From contig JBEYHY010000001.1 in assembly GCA_040635515.1 (NCBI GenBank), forward strand, positions 930,001 to 994,000: 64,000 nucleotides of DNA, given 5' to 3'. Source of the stretch: Prauserella_A sp040635515. Its GTDB lineage: Bacteria > Actinomycetota > Actinomycetes > Mycobacteriales > Pseudonocardiaceae. The notes under the pieces are model-generated. The model made no database searches. It saw only the letters and a list, made by a program, of their open reading frames with translations, and was not told the origin of the DNA. This document shows, piece by piece, positions 17,674 to 26,273 of the stretch (its first letter is position 1; each line of letters begins with the position of its first letter). A program made the translations under genes and the position numbers.

Positions 17674-19488
17674 GTGCTTTTCAGTCGTCTGCGGCGGGTC
17701 AGAGCCGCGTTCGCGGCACTCGCCGTGCCCTTGCTCATGCCGGTCGCGTTCGCTCAGCCCGCGCAGGCGCAATCCGACAACAGCGGCGTCCTCAGGGTCG
17801 CGCTGGTGCAGGAGATCGACCACCTGAACCCGTTCACGGCGAGTTTCGCCTCCAGCACGATGGTCGGCAGATTCGCCTGGGAGTTCCTGACCCTGCCCTC
17901 CGCCGAGGACGCGACGCCGACCGGTGGCATCGCCGAGAGCTGGGAACCGTCGCCGGACGGCCTCACCTGGACTTTCAAGATCCGGCCCGGAATGAAGTGG
18001 TCCGACGACCAGCCGATCACGGCGGACGACGCGGCATTCACGTTCAACCGCATCATGGACGACGAGAAGGCCGCGGAAGCCAACGGCAGCTACGTCGAGA
18101 ACTTCGAGAGCGTCACGGCGCCCGACGAGAGCACGCTCGTCATCAAGATCAAGGAGCGCCAGGCCAGCATGACGGCACTCGACGTGCCGATCGTGCCCGA
18201 GCACATCTGGTCGGACATCGAGGACATGGCCGACCCGCGGACCGACTCCGTCGAGGTCGTCGGCGTCGGCAGCGGTCCTTTCCTCATCACCGAGTACCGC
18301 CCCAACGAACTCGTCAGGCTCAAGGCGAACCCCGGCTATTGGCGAGGCAAATCGAAGGTCGAGGAACTGCAGTTCCTCAAGTTCGACAACTCCGAGGCTG
18401 CGGTCAACGCGCTGCAGAACGGTGAGGTCGATTTCGTCAACCGGTTGACCCAGGCGCAGTTCGACACGCTCAAGAACGCGGACGACATCGAAACCAACCA
18501 GGCCAACGGGCGTCGTTACCGGGAACTGCTCATGAATCCCGGCGCGCAGAACATCGAGCGCCAGCCCATCGGCGACGGGCACCCCGCGTTGCGGGACGTC
18601 CGGGTGCGCAAGGCCATCGCGAAGGCCATCGATCCGCAGGTGCTTGTCGACAGGGTTCTCGGCGGTTACGGGGAATTGCCGGGCGGCCTCGTTCCCCCGA
18701 TCTACGACAACTTCCACTACACGCCTGCCGACGACGTCAAGTACACCTTCGATCCCGACGCGGCGAAGCGCGAACTGGACGCGGCAGGCTACCGCGAGGG
18801 CCCCGGCGGCATCAGGGTCGGCCCCGACGGCAGGAAGCTCGAATTCCGGCTCACCGCCCGGTCGAGCGAGGATTACGGGCAGCGGGCCACCGACTACATC
18901 GCGGGCTGGCTCAAGGACGTCGGCATCGGGGTGAAGAAGAACCTGGTCTCCGACAACGAGGTCGACGAGACGACGTCGTCGGGACACTACGACCTCGCGC
19001 TGTCGGGCTGGGGCACCAACCCCGACCCCGACTACATTCTCGCCAAGCAAACCTGCGCGAGCCTGCCCGCGAGTTCGGGGAGCAGCAGTAGCAACGCGTT
19101 CTTCTGCGACGAGGAGTACGACCGCCTCTACGCCCAGCAGGCAGCCGAAACCGACGAGGCCAAGCGCGGCGAATTCGCCAGAGAGGCGCAGGCACGGTAC
19201 TACGACCAGGTTCCGAGCCTCGTGCTCGACTACGACAACGCGCTGGAGGCGTACCGCTCGGACCGCTTCACCAACTTCCAGCGCCAGCCGGTCGAGGACG
19301 GCCAGATCATGGAGCAGACCGGCTACTGGGGCTTCTACAACGCCGAACCCGTCGCGGGCGGCGGAGATTCGGGCGGTGGGCTCTCCGCGGGAGCCTGGGT
19401 CGGGATCGGTGCCGGCGCCCTCGTCATCGTCGCCGGAGCCGCGACCGTGTTGCTGCGCCGGAGGGCGTCCACCGAGGACCGTGAGTAG
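17674..19488 (+). CDS. Oligopeptide ABC transporter substrate-binding protein with C-terminal membrane anchor
   Basis: 604 residues, family 5 solute-binding protein (DppA/OppA type). It has a cleavable signal peptide ending near AQPAQAQ rather than a lipobox, then the ligand-binding core (WEPSPDGLTWTFKIRPGMKW; LALSGWGTNPDPDYIL). The last 35 residues hold a Gly-rich linker, a hydrophobic helix (AWVGIGAGALVIVAGAATVL) and a basic stop-transfer tail (LRRRAS), so it is anchored by its C-terminus. GTG start. First gene of a four-gene transporter operon divergent from the M55/M20 peptidases, which implies peptide import. Confidence 0.92.
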   Translation: MLFSRLRRVRAAFAALAVPLLMPVAFAQPAQAQSDNSGVLRVALVQEIDHLNPFTASFASSTMVGRFAWEFLTLPSAEDATPTGGIAESWEPSPDGLTWTFKIRPGMKWSDDQPITADDAAFTFNRIMDDEKAAEANGSYVENFESVTAPDESTLVIKIKERQASMTALDVPIVPEHIWSDIEDMADPRTDSVEVVGVGSGPFLITEYRPNELVRLKANPGYWRGKSKVEELQFLKFDNSEAAVNALQNGEVDFVNRLTQAQFDTLKNADDIETNQANGRRYRELLMNPGAQNIERQPIGDGHPALRDVRVRKAIAKAIDPQVLVDRVLGGYGELPGGLVPPIYDNFHYTPADDVKYTFDPDAAKRELDAAGYREGPGGIRVGPDGRKLEFRLTARSSEDYGQRATDYIAGWLKDVGIGVKKNLVSDNEVDETTSSGHYDLALSGWGTNPDPDYILAKQTCASLPASSGSSSSNAFFCDEEYDRLYAQQAAETDEAKRGEFAREAQARYYDQVPSLVLDYDNALEAYRSDRFTNFQRQPVEDGQIMEQTGYWGFYNAEPVAGGGDSGGGLSAGAWVGIGAGALVIVAGAATVLLRRRASTEDRE

Positions 19489-19494
19489 GAAACG

Positions 19495-20526
19495 TTGACG
19501 ACCAGCACGACCAGTACGACTGGCACGAACACCGTCGCCGATCTCGACGAGCGGCGGAGCGGGACCTCCACACCCCGGTTCCTGCTCGGCAAGATCGGCG
19601 GCGCGCTGGCCAGCCTCGTGCTGGTCGTGGTGCTCGGATTCCTGTTGTTCCGCATGATTCCCGGCGACCCGGTCGCCACGATGACGCGGGACCGGCCGAC
19701 CAGCCCCCAGCAGCTGGCCGACCTCAGGGAACGGCTGGGCATCGACAAGCCGTTGTGGCAGCAGTTCGTCGACTACTTCGGTGGCCTGCTCCGCGGCGAC
19801 CTCGGCGAGTCCTACAGCTTCTCGCGGCCGGTCGCCACGATGATCGGCGAACGGTTGTGGCCGACGATCCTGCTGGTCGGCACCGCGACCGTGCTGGCGG
19901 TGATCCTCGGTCTGTGGCTCGGTGTCCGCGCCGCATGGCGGCGCAACAGCACGTTCGACAGAGTGCAGACCGGAATCGCGCTGACCCTGTGGTCGGTGCC
20001 GCAGTTCTGGCTCGGCCTGATCCTGCTCATCGCCACGCAGGGGCTCTTTCCCAGCAGGGGCATGCGATCGCCGGACGCGCCGGAGCACTTCTTCGGACAG
20101 GCACTCGACATCGCCTGGCACCTCACTCTGCCGTGCCTGACCCTGCTCGCGGTGATCTACGCGCAGTACATGCTGGTGATGCGCTCCTCGCTGCTGGAGG
20201 AAATGGGCGCGGAGTACCTGACGACGGCCAGAGCGAAGGGACTGCGTGACGACCTGGTCCGCAGGAGACACGCGGTGCCCAACGCATTGCTGCCCACCGT
20301 GACGCTGGTGTTCCTCCAGTTCGGGATGGTCGTGTCGGGAACGGTCACCGTCGAGGCCGTCTTCTCCTGGCCCGGGCTTGGCCAGCTGACCTACCAGGCG
20401 CTGAGAGGGCCGGATTTGCCACTGCTGCAAGGAGTGTTCATCGTGCTGGCCGGCTCGGTGATCCTGATGAACCTGCTCGCCGAGGTGCTGTACCGGGTGC
20501 TCGATCCGAGGGTGCGTGCGACATGA
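19495..20526 (+). CDS. Oligopeptide ABC transporter permease (DppB/OppB-like)
   Basis: 343 residues. After a Thr-rich N-terminal tail come six membrane helices typical of the OppB subunit: FRMIPGDPVATMTRDRPTS, the periplasmic loop RERLGIDKPLWQQFVDYFGG, and the cytosolic coupling loop EYLTTARAKGLRDDLV (EAA motif) that contacts the ATPase. The start is TTG 19495 with AGGAAA upstream, six bases after the binding-protein stop. The stop overlaps the next permease by four bases (ATGA). Confidence 0.93.
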   Translation: MTTSTTSTTGTNTVADLDERRSGTSTPRFLLGKIGGALASLVLVVVLGFLLFRMIPGDPVATMTRDRPTSPQQLADLRERLGIDKPLWQQFVDYFGGLLRGDLGESYSFSRPVATMIGERLWPTILLVGTATVLAVILGLWLGVRAAWRRNSTFDRVQTGIALTLWSVPQFWLGLILLIATQGLFPSRGMRSPDAPEHFFGQALDIAWHLTLPCLTLLAVIYAQYMLVMRSSLLEEMGAEYLTTARAKGLRDDLVRRRHAVPNALLPTVTLVFLQFGMVVSGTVTVEAVFSWPGLGQLTYQALRGPDLPLLQGVFIVLAGSVILMNLLAEVLYRVLDPRVRAT

Positions 20527-21407
20527 CCTCACCCGTGTGGCAGCGGCGGCGCGCGGCCGCCGCGACGCTGTGGCAGGAGTTCAGCCGCAACAAGGGCGGG
20601 CTGATCGGGCTCGGGTTCCTTGTCGTCGTGGTGGTGCTCGCCGCGCTCGCGCCGGTGATCACCGACGAGAGCGGGCTCGACGTCATCACGGCCACCGGGA
20701 CGCCCTTGCAACCGCCGAGCTGGGAGTATCTGCTCGGTACCGACGTGGACGGCAGGTCGGTGCTACTGCTGACCTTCTGGGGCGCGAGAGTGTCGTTGCT
20801 GGTCGGGTTCGCGGCGACCGTGCTTTCGGTGTTCATCGGCACGCTCGTCGGTATCACGGCGGCCCATTTCGGCGGCTGGTTGTCGGCGGTGTTGCTGCGG
20901 TTCACCGACTTCTTCCTGGTGCTGCCCTCGCTGGTGCTGGCGATCGCGCTGTCGAGCGTGCTGCCGAAAGGCATCGCGACGATCATCCTCGCGGTCGGGG
21001 TCACCTCGTGGCCAGCGACGGCGAGGCTGGTGCGCGCACAGACACTGACCATCGAGAGCAGGCCCTACATCGAACGGGCGAAGGCACTCGGCGGAGGGCA
21101 TGCCCACATCGTCGGCAAGCACGTGCTGCCCGCCGTGCTCCCGCTCGTGCTCGCCAACACGACGCTCGTGGTCGGCAGCTCGATCATCGCGGAGTCGACG
21201 CTGTCCTTCCTCGGCCTCGGCGACCCCACCGCGGTGTCGTGGGGCTCGATGCTGCAGACCGCGCTCGGCTCGGGGTCGGTCACCGCGGGCGCCTGGTGGT
21301 ACCTGCTACCGCCCGGCCTCGCGATCGTGGTCATCGTGTTGTCGTTCACGCTCGTCGGCCGCGCGCTGGAGACCGTGCTGAACCCGCGGCTCAAGGGGGA
21401 CCGGTGA
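20523..21407 (+). CDS. Oligopeptide ABC transporter permease (DppC/OppC-like)
   Basis: 294 residues. It carries the OppC-type N-terminal segment (FSRNKGGLIGLGFLVVVVVL), the conserved GTDVDGRSVLLLTFWGARVS loop and the coupling motif ERAKALGGGHAHIVGKHVLP. Six transmembrane helices, partner of the DppB-like subunit in the membrane channel. The ATG overlaps the upstream stop and its own TGA overlaps the GTG of the ATPase, so stoichiometric translation is likely. Confidence 0.93.
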   Translation: MTSPVWQRRRAAAATLWQEFSRNKGGLIGLGFLVVVVVLAALAPVITDESGLDVITATGTPLQPPSWEYLLGTDVDGRSVLLLTFWGARVSLLVGFAATVLSVFIGTLVGITAAHFGGWLSAVLLRFTDFFLVLPSLVLAIALSSVLPKGIATIILAVGVTSWPATARLVRAQTLTIESRPYIERAKALGGGHAHIVGKHVLPAVLPLVLANTTLVVGSSIIAESTLSFLGLGDPTAVSWGSMLQTALGSGSVTAGAWWYLLPPGLAIVVIVLSFTLVGRALETVLNPRLKGDR

Positions 21408-23074
21408 CCGTGACATCACCACTGCTCGAACTGCGGGACCTCGGTGTCAGCTACCGGACGGGGGGCCAGGACGTCGCCGCGGTGAAAGGTGTCTCGCTGA
21501 CCCTCGGGGCGGGGGAGACCCTCGGCATCGCGGGCGAATCCGGTTCCGGCAAGTCGACGGTCGCGATGAGCGTGCTGCGACTGCTGCCGCGCTCGGCGAA
21601 GATCACCGGCGAGATCCTGCTGGCCGGCGAGGACGTCGGCGGCATGCGCTGGGGCAGACTGCGGGCCGTGCGCTGGTCGGCGGCCTCGATCGTGTTCCAG
21701 GGTGCCATGCACGCGCTCAACCCGGTGCGCAAGGTGGGCGAGCAGATCGCCGAGCCGATCCGGCTGCACGGCGAAACCGGGACCGCCGGGACCGGCGCCC
21801 CGGACGTGCGGGCCAGGGTGGAGGACCTGCTGAAGCAGGTCGACCTCCCGGTGGGCAAGGCGAGCGCCTATCCGCACGAACTCTCGGGAGGGCAGAAGCA
21901 GCGCGTCATGATCGCGATGGCGCTGGCCTGCCGCCCTGACCTGATCATCGCCGACGAACCGACCACGGCACTCGACGTGATCGTGCAGGCCCAGGTGCTG
22001 GATCTGCTCGGCGACCTGGTGGCCGAACGCGACATCGGGCTCATGCTGATCACGCACGACCTGTCGGTGCTCGCCTCGGCCTGCCGCCGCATCGCGGTGA
22101 TGTACCAGGGCGAGATCGTCGAGGAGGGGCCGAGCGCGACGGTGATGGGAACGCCCCGGCACGCACACACCAAGGCGCTGGCCGCGGCGTTTCCGACCGT
22201 CGGAGATCCCCGGTCACGATTCGCGCCTGCCACGGCGGCGCCCCTTCCGCCCGAGCCGGACCCGCCCGCCGAACCGTCGGCGCTGCTGTCGGCCCGCGAC
22301 CTGCGGGTGGTCTTCCGCGACCGCGGCGGCGCGAAGGTGCCCGCCGTCGACGGGGTCGGACTCGACGTGTTCGAGAACGAGATCGTGGCACTCGTGGGGC
22401 AATCCGGTTCGGGGAAGACGACGCTGGCGCGCACCCTGCTCGGGCTCCAGCGGCCCACGTCGGGCACGGTGAGTTACCAGGGTGAGGCCATGCCCACCGG
22501 AGGTGCCGGGCTGCGCGCCTACCGGCGCAGGGTGCAACTCGTGCTGCAGGATCCGACGAGCGCCCTCAATCCGAGGCACACCGTGTACGAGGCCGTCGCC
22601 GAGGGGCCCCGCATCCACCGCCTCGGCGGTGTTCAGGGCGACGAGCACTCGATCGTGGTGGCCGCGCTCGAAGCCGCCGAACTGCGCCCGGCCGAGACCT
22701 ACCTTTCGCGGCTGCCGCACGAGCTGTCCGGCGGGCAGCGCCAGCGAGTGGTGATCGCCGGCGCGCTCGCGCTCAACCCGAGCGTGCTGGTCGCCGACGA
22801 ACCGGTGGCTTCGCTCGACGCGTCGGTGCGTGGCGAGATCCTCGGCCTGCTGTTGCGGTTGCGCAGGGAACTCGGCCTCGCGGGTCTGGTCATCACCCAC
22901 GATCTTGGGCTAGCGTGGAACATCGCCGACAGGGTCGCCGTCATGTACCGCGGAAAGCTTGTCGAGGTCGGCACTGTCGAACAGGTGTTGCTCGAACCTC
23001 GCCACGAGTACACGAAGTCCCTGCTCGCCGCGCTGCCCATGGGTACAGCGCGAGCGGCTGAACCCGGTGTGTAA
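21404..23074 (+). CDS. Dual ATP-binding subunit of the oligopeptide ABC transporter
   Basis: 556 residues containing two ABC ATPase domains in one chain, equivalent to fused DppD and DppF. Domain 1 has Walker A GESGSGKST, signature LSGGQKQR and Walker B LIIADEPTTALDV; domain 2 has GQSGSGKTT, LSGGQRQR and VLVADEPVASLDAS. Both have the switch His. The GTG start overlaps the DppC-like stop by four bases; a longer open frame upstream is not coding. It energises import of peptides through the two permeases. Confidence 0.94.
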   Translation: MTVTSPLLELRDLGVSYRTGGQDVAAVKGVSLTLGAGETLGIAGESGSGKSTVAMSVLRLLPRSAKITGEILLAGEDVGGMRWGRLRAVRWSAASIVFQGAMHALNPVRKVGEQIAEPIRLHGETGTAGTGAPDVRARVEDLLKQVDLPVGKASAYPHELSGGQKQRVMIAMALACRPDLIIADEPTTALDVIVQAQVLDLLGDLVAERDIGLMLITHDLSVLASACRRIAVMYQGEIVEEGPSATVMGTPRHAHTKALAAAFPTVGDPRSRFAPATAAPLPPEPDPPAEPSALLSARDLRVVFRDRGGAKVPAVDGVGLDVFENEIVALVGQSGSGKTTLARTLLGLQRPTSGTVSYQGEAMPTGGAGLRAYRRRVQLVLQDPTSALNPRHTVYEAVAEGPRIHRLGGVQGDEHSIVVAALEAAELRPAETYLSRLPHELSGGQRQRVVIAGALALNPSVLVADEPVASLDASVRGEILGLLLRLRRELGLAGLVITHDLGLAWNIADRVAVMYRGKLVEVGTVEQVLLEPRHEYTKSLLAALPMGTARAAEPGV

Positions 23075-23088
23075 CCTCGAAGCCCAGT

Positions 23089-24696
23089 ATGGCGACCACC
23101 ACCGATCCCGCGCCGAACGCCGATTTCGCGGCGGAACGGCCTTCCGCGGCACAGACCGACGTCTGTGTCGGCGATCAAGCGCGCTTTCCGTACCGCACGA
23201 TCACGATGGGCCTCATCGGCAGCATCGTGGTGCTGCTCGCCTCGCTCGGCGCGGGCGGCATCCTCATCCGTGACCCCGTCATCGGAACGGGGCCGCTGTC
23301 GTGGATGCGCTACGGCCACGGGAAGGCGCTCAGCACCGCCGTGCTGTACGTCGGTTTCGGACTGCTGGTGTGGGCGTGGGTGCGGCTGGGCCGCTATGCC
23401 CTCGCCGGCCGGATCGGCACCAAACCCATCGTCATCGCCGCGCTGACGTGGATGGCGCCGCTGCTGATCGCGCCGCCGCTGTTCACCAGGGACGTCTTTT
23501 CCTACCTCGGGCAGGGTGCCCAGCTGCTGCACGGGCTGGACCCCTATTCCTACGGGCCGGCCGCGCTGGACGTGCTGCCCGACGTGGTGCAGAACGTGCA
23601 CCCGCTGTGGCAGACCACCCCGGCGCCCTACGGCCCGCTCTTCCTGCTGATCGCCAAGGGCACCGTCGCGGTGACCGGCAACAACATGATCGCCGGTGTC
23701 ATCGTCACCAGGGTCGTGCTGCTGCTGGGCCTCGCCGGGATGCTCTGGGCGCTGCCCCGGCTGGTGAAGCACCTCGGCGGCAGGCTGCCCGTCACGATGT
23801 GGCTCGCCGTCGCGAGCCCGATGATGGTGATCCACCTCGTCGGTGGTCCGCACAACGACCTGCTGATGCTGGGATTGCTGACCATCGGCGTGCTCGCCGC
23901 GCTGGAACGACATCACGTGGTCGCGATCGTGCTCGTCACGATCGGGATGCTGATCAAACCCACCGCCGCCGTGGCACTGCCATTCCTGGTCTGGGTATGG
24001 GCCAACCATCTGCCGGGAGAGGAAAGCCTGCGCCGCAGGTTCTTCAAGGCGGTGATCCCATCACTGGGGCTCTTCGGGTTCGTGTTCGTGATCGGCACCT
24101 GGGTGTCACTCGGCTCGTTCAACCTCGGCTGGGTGGGCGGCCTGCAGGCACCGGGGCTGATCGTCAACTGGCTGAACGCGCCGAGCGGTGTGGGCGAGAT
24201 CTTCTACACCCTGGTCAACGCCATCGTCGACGTACAGCCGTCACCGTTCATCACGGTCGCGAGAGCCATCGGCTGGGCGCTGCTCGCCGCGTTCGTCGTT
24301 CGCCAGTGGTGGCTTGCCCGGCGTGGTGGCAACGAGGCGATTCTGCGCATGGCCATGGCGTTGCTCGCCGTGGCGATCCTGGCGCCCCCCACACTGCCCT
24401 GGTACCTGACCTGGGGCTTCGTGATCGCCTCCGCGTTCCCGTGGCGGCGCATCCACCTCGCGGGTGTCGTGGCGATCTCGATGGTGCTCGTGCTCGTGTA
24501 CTACCCGACCGGTGAGCAAAGCCTCTACGACTGGTGGTTCATCGCCGGTGTCATCGCGGCCAGCCTCTACGGTGCGGCCTCACTGCTCAAGCCGGACCCG
24601 CTCGGGCTCATCGCCGCGTGGCGCAGGCCGCCCAAGGACGAGAAACCCCAGCGCGGTGAATCCGAGGACGAGAAAGCCGACGTCCACAGTGGATGA
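23089..24696 (+). CDS. mptB: Polyprenol-phosphomannose-dependent alpha-1,6-mannosyltransferase (MptB-like)
   Basis: 535 residues with about a dozen transmembrane helices. The segment TRDVFSYLGQGAQLLHGLDPYSYGP contains the Asp-rich first loop typical of GT-C enzymes of the MptA/MptB group, and PHNDLLMLGLL and PTAAVALPFLVW also match MptB as I remember it. The enzyme adds alpha-1,6-mannose from decaprenyl-phosphomannose to the lipomannan core at the outer face of the membrane. It follows the ABC operon by 14 bases but is functionally separate. A terminator follows. Family strong, exact linkage inferred. Confidence 0.85.
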   Translation: MATTTDPAPNADFAAERPSAAQTDVCVGDQARFPYRTITMGLIGSIVVLLASLGAGGILIRDPVIGTGPLSWMRYGHGKALSTAVLYVGFGLLVWAWVRLGRYALAGRIGTKPIVIAALTWMAPLLIAPPLFTRDVFSYLGQGAQLLHGLDPYSYGPAALDVLPDVVQNVHPLWQTTPAPYGPLFLLIAKGTVAVTGNNMIAGVIVTRVVLLLGLAGMLWALPRLVKHLGGRLPVTMWLAVASPMMVIHLVGGPHNDLLMLGLLTIGVLAALERHHVVAIVLVTIGMLIKPTAAVALPFLVWVWANHLPGEESLRRRFFKAVIPSLGLFGFVFVIGTWVSLGSFNLGWVGGLQAPGLIVNWLNAPSGVGEIFYTLVNAIVDVQPSPFITVARAIGWALLAAFVVRQWWLARRGGNEAILRMAMALLAVAILAPPTLPWYLTWGFVIASAFPWRRIHLAGVVAISMVLVLVYYPTGEQSLYDWWFIAGVIAASLYGAASLLKPDPLGLIAAWRRPPKDEKPQRGESEDEKADVHSG

Positions 24697-24698
24697 CG

Positions 24699-24736
24699 AA
24701 AGGTGGAGGGACCCGTAAGGGGCCCTCCACCTTTTT
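24699..24736. terminator. Terminator between mptB and the VOC gene
   Basis: AAGGTGGAGGG and CCCTCCACCTT form an 11-bp stem around a short loop that includes a possible ACCC/GGGG inner pairing, followed by a T run on the plus strand and preceded by As for the minus strand. It separates two convergent genes and can serve both. Confidence 0.85.
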
Positions 24737-24746
24737 CGTTGCCGGC

Positions 24747-25163
24747 TCAGCCCGCGACGTACTGCTGGGCGAACTCCGCCGTCGGCGCGATCGGGGTGAT
24801 CACGTCGATCAGTACTCCGCTCGGGTCGGCGACGATGAAGTGCCGCTGCCCGAAGTCCTCGTCCCGTAGTTCGAGCTCGGGGGACAGGCCGTGCTCGCCG
24901 ACGAGTCGCCGCCATTCGGCGTCCACGTCGGTCACCTCAAGGTTGAGCAGCAGCCCGCGTACGGGGTGCCGGTATGCCTCGGGCAGCGTCGGGTGGGTGT
25001 GGTCGAGGAGCGCGAGTTCGTAGGCCGGTGGCCCGGGTCTGCGCAGGCTCACGTACCAGTCGGCTTCGAACACGATCTCGAACCCGAGGTGGTCGGTGTA
25101 GAAGGCGGTGCTCTCGGCGAGCTTCGGCGTGCACACGACCGGGTAGAAGCTGGTCAACGTCAT
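24747..25163 (-). CDS. VOC (glyoxalase/bleomycin resistance fold) family protein
   Basis: 138 residues from ATG 25163, chosen because AGGAG lies seven bases upstream; an earlier in-frame GTG would place the operator inside the gene. Two beta-alpha-beta-beta-beta modules are visible: TSFYPVVCTPKLAESTAFYTDHLGF with WYVSLRRPG, and GLLLNLEVTDVDAEWRRL with FIVADPSGVLIDVITP. Candidate metal ligands are not obvious in the first strand. Substrate unknown; could be a lyase, a dioxygenase-like enzyme or a binding protein. It is divergent from a TetR gene with twin operators between them. Confidence 0.87.
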   Translation of the reverse strand: MTLTSFYPVVCTPKLAESTAFYTDHLGFEIVFEADWYVSLRRPGPPAYELALLDHTHPTLPEAYRHPVRGLLLNLEVTDVDAEWRRLVGEHGLSPELELRDEDFGQRHFIVADPSGVLIDVITPIAPTAEFAQQYVAG

Positions 25164-25177
25164 CAGGGATCTCCTTT

Positions 25178-25196
25178 CGCGTACCATTGGTATGCG
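25178..25196. promoter_or_regulatory. TetR-type operator 1
   Basis: CGCGTACCATTGGTATGCG: inverted TACCA/TGGTA arms around one base, extended by near-symmetric flanks (TTCGC ... GCGAA). It lies 15-33 bases upstream of the VOC start codon, where bound repressor would block VOC transcription. It is nearly identical to operator 2, 34 bases away. Confidence 0.75.
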
Positions 25197-25211
25197 AAAC
25201 TGAGGCTAGTT

Positions 25212-25230
25212 CGCGTACCAGTGGTATGTC
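25212..25230. promoter_or_regulatory. TetR-type operator 2
   Basis: CGCGTACCAGTGGTATGTC repeats operator 1 with three changes and keeps the TACCA-N-TGGTA core. It sits 13 bases before the TetR ATG, suggesting autorepression. The 34-base centre-to-centre spacing is about three helical turns, which places both sites on one face of the DNA. Confidence 0.75.
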
Positions 25231-25243
25231 AAATGGAGGTTCC

Positions 25244-25846
25244 ATGAAGCACGGCGTGCGAGCCGAGCAGCGTGAACAGACCCGTCGCACCCTGCTGGCG
25301 GAGGGAAGGCGGTTGTTCGCGGCGAAGGGATACGCCGGCGTGGGGCTCGCCGAGATCGTTGCCGCCGCCGGGGTCACCAAGGGCGCGTTCTACCACCACT
25401 TCGACAGCAAGCTCGCGCTCTTTCGCGGAGTGCTGACCGCCGTGCAGGAGCAGGTCGGCGCCGAGGTTGCCGCGGCGGCCGACGCCGAGAAGGACCCGTG
25501 GCAGCAGCTCGTCACCGGTTGCCTCACCTTCCTCACCGCCACGGCGGCACCCGACGTGCAGCGCGTCATGCTTGTCGACGGCCCCGCCGTACTCGGCTGG
25601 GCGGAATGGCGCGCACTGGATGAGGCGTCGTCGGCGCGCCACCTCGCGGAGGCGCTGGAAGTGCTGATCGAATCCGGTGTGCTCGCGCGTCAGCCGGTCG
25701 CGCCGCTGACCCACCTGCTGTCCGGTGCGATGAACGAAGCCGCGCTGTGGCTCGCGGGCTCGGCGGGAGACAGCGACCTCGACGACACCAAGACGGCGCT
25801 CACCCGGATGCTCACCGCCCTGCGGGCCGACAGCGGGGTGGGCTGA
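25244..25846 (+). CDS. TetR/AcrR family transcriptional regulator
   Basis: 200 residues. The N-terminal HTH is classic: RRTLLAEGRRLFAAKGYAGV, GLAEIVAAAGVTKGAFYHHF. The remaining helices form the ligand and dimerisation domain, resembling the common actinobacterial C-terminal type that starts PWQQLVTGCLTFLTA. ATG 25244 is preceded by TGGAGG at a good distance; an upstream ATG falls inside the operator and is unlikely. It presumably represses itself and the divergent VOC gene through the two TACCA-N-TGGTA sites. Ligand unknown. Confidence 0.92.
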   Translation: MKHGVRAEQREQTRRTLLAEGRRLFAAKGYAGVGLAEIVAAAGVTKGAFYHHFDSKLALFRGVLTAVQEQVGAEVAAAADAEKDPWQQLVTGCLTFLTATAAPDVQRVMLVDGPAVLGWAEWRALDEASSARHLAEALEVLIESGVLARQPVAPLTHLLSGAMNEAALWLAGSAGDSDLDDTKTALTRMLTALRADSGVG

Positions 25847-25856
25847 GCCGTCCCGT

Positions 25857-26273
25857 TCACGCGCGGGCGGCCCAGCCGCGCCAGGTGGTCACGGCGATGC
25901 TCACGACGGGTCCTCGCGGCGGCTGCCCGGCGTACTGCGCGTACTTGGCGATCAGCGCCGCGATCGGTTCGTCACGACCGGAACCGGTGAACACCGTCGC
26001 CGTACCGTCGGCTCGCACCCACCACAGCAGGGACCAGTCCTCGTCGTAGTGGTCGGCGAGCACCGCGACCGCCGGATTCCGCGCGATGTTGCGGAGTCTG
26101 CGCAGGTTCGTCGTCGACTTCGGTTTCGCGTCGATCGCGAACACGACCCGGTCGCCGAGCACCGCGAAGGTCACCGGAACGAGATGGGGCGAGCCGGTCT
26201 CGTCCACGGTCGCCAGTCTCGCGACCCGAGCGGCGGCGAATCTGCCGCGAGCTTCCTGTTCGGACAGTCGCAT
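25857..26273 (-). CDS. PPOX-class F420-dependent family protein
   Basis: 138 residues from ATG 26273. A split-barrel flavin/deazaflavin-binding fold of the pyridoxamine-phosphate-oxidase type: RFAAARVARLATVDETGSPH, VFAIDAKPKSTTNLRRLRNI and NPAVAVLADHYDEDWSLLWW are the family signature of the Rv0121-like F420 group. A likely F420-dependent reductase or F420 carrier. The longer upstream frame overlaps the LD-carboxypeptidase gene and is not homologous. Its start shares a base with that gene's stop, so it is the last gene of a three-gene operon. Confidence 0.88.
   Translation of the reverse strand: MRLSEQEARGRFAAARVARLATVDETGSPHLVPVTFAVLGDRVVFAIDAKPKSTTNLRRLRNIARNPAVAVLADHYDEDWSLLWWVRADGTATVFTGSGRDEPIAALIAKYAQYAGQPPRGPVVSIAVTTWRGWAARA

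Noticed and set aside
17347..20532. A 1061-codon open frame on the minus strand
   Set aside because: It lies opposite the binding-protein and permease genes, has Arg/His/Gln-rich low-complexity composition typical of an antisense shadow in high-GC DNA, and no domains.
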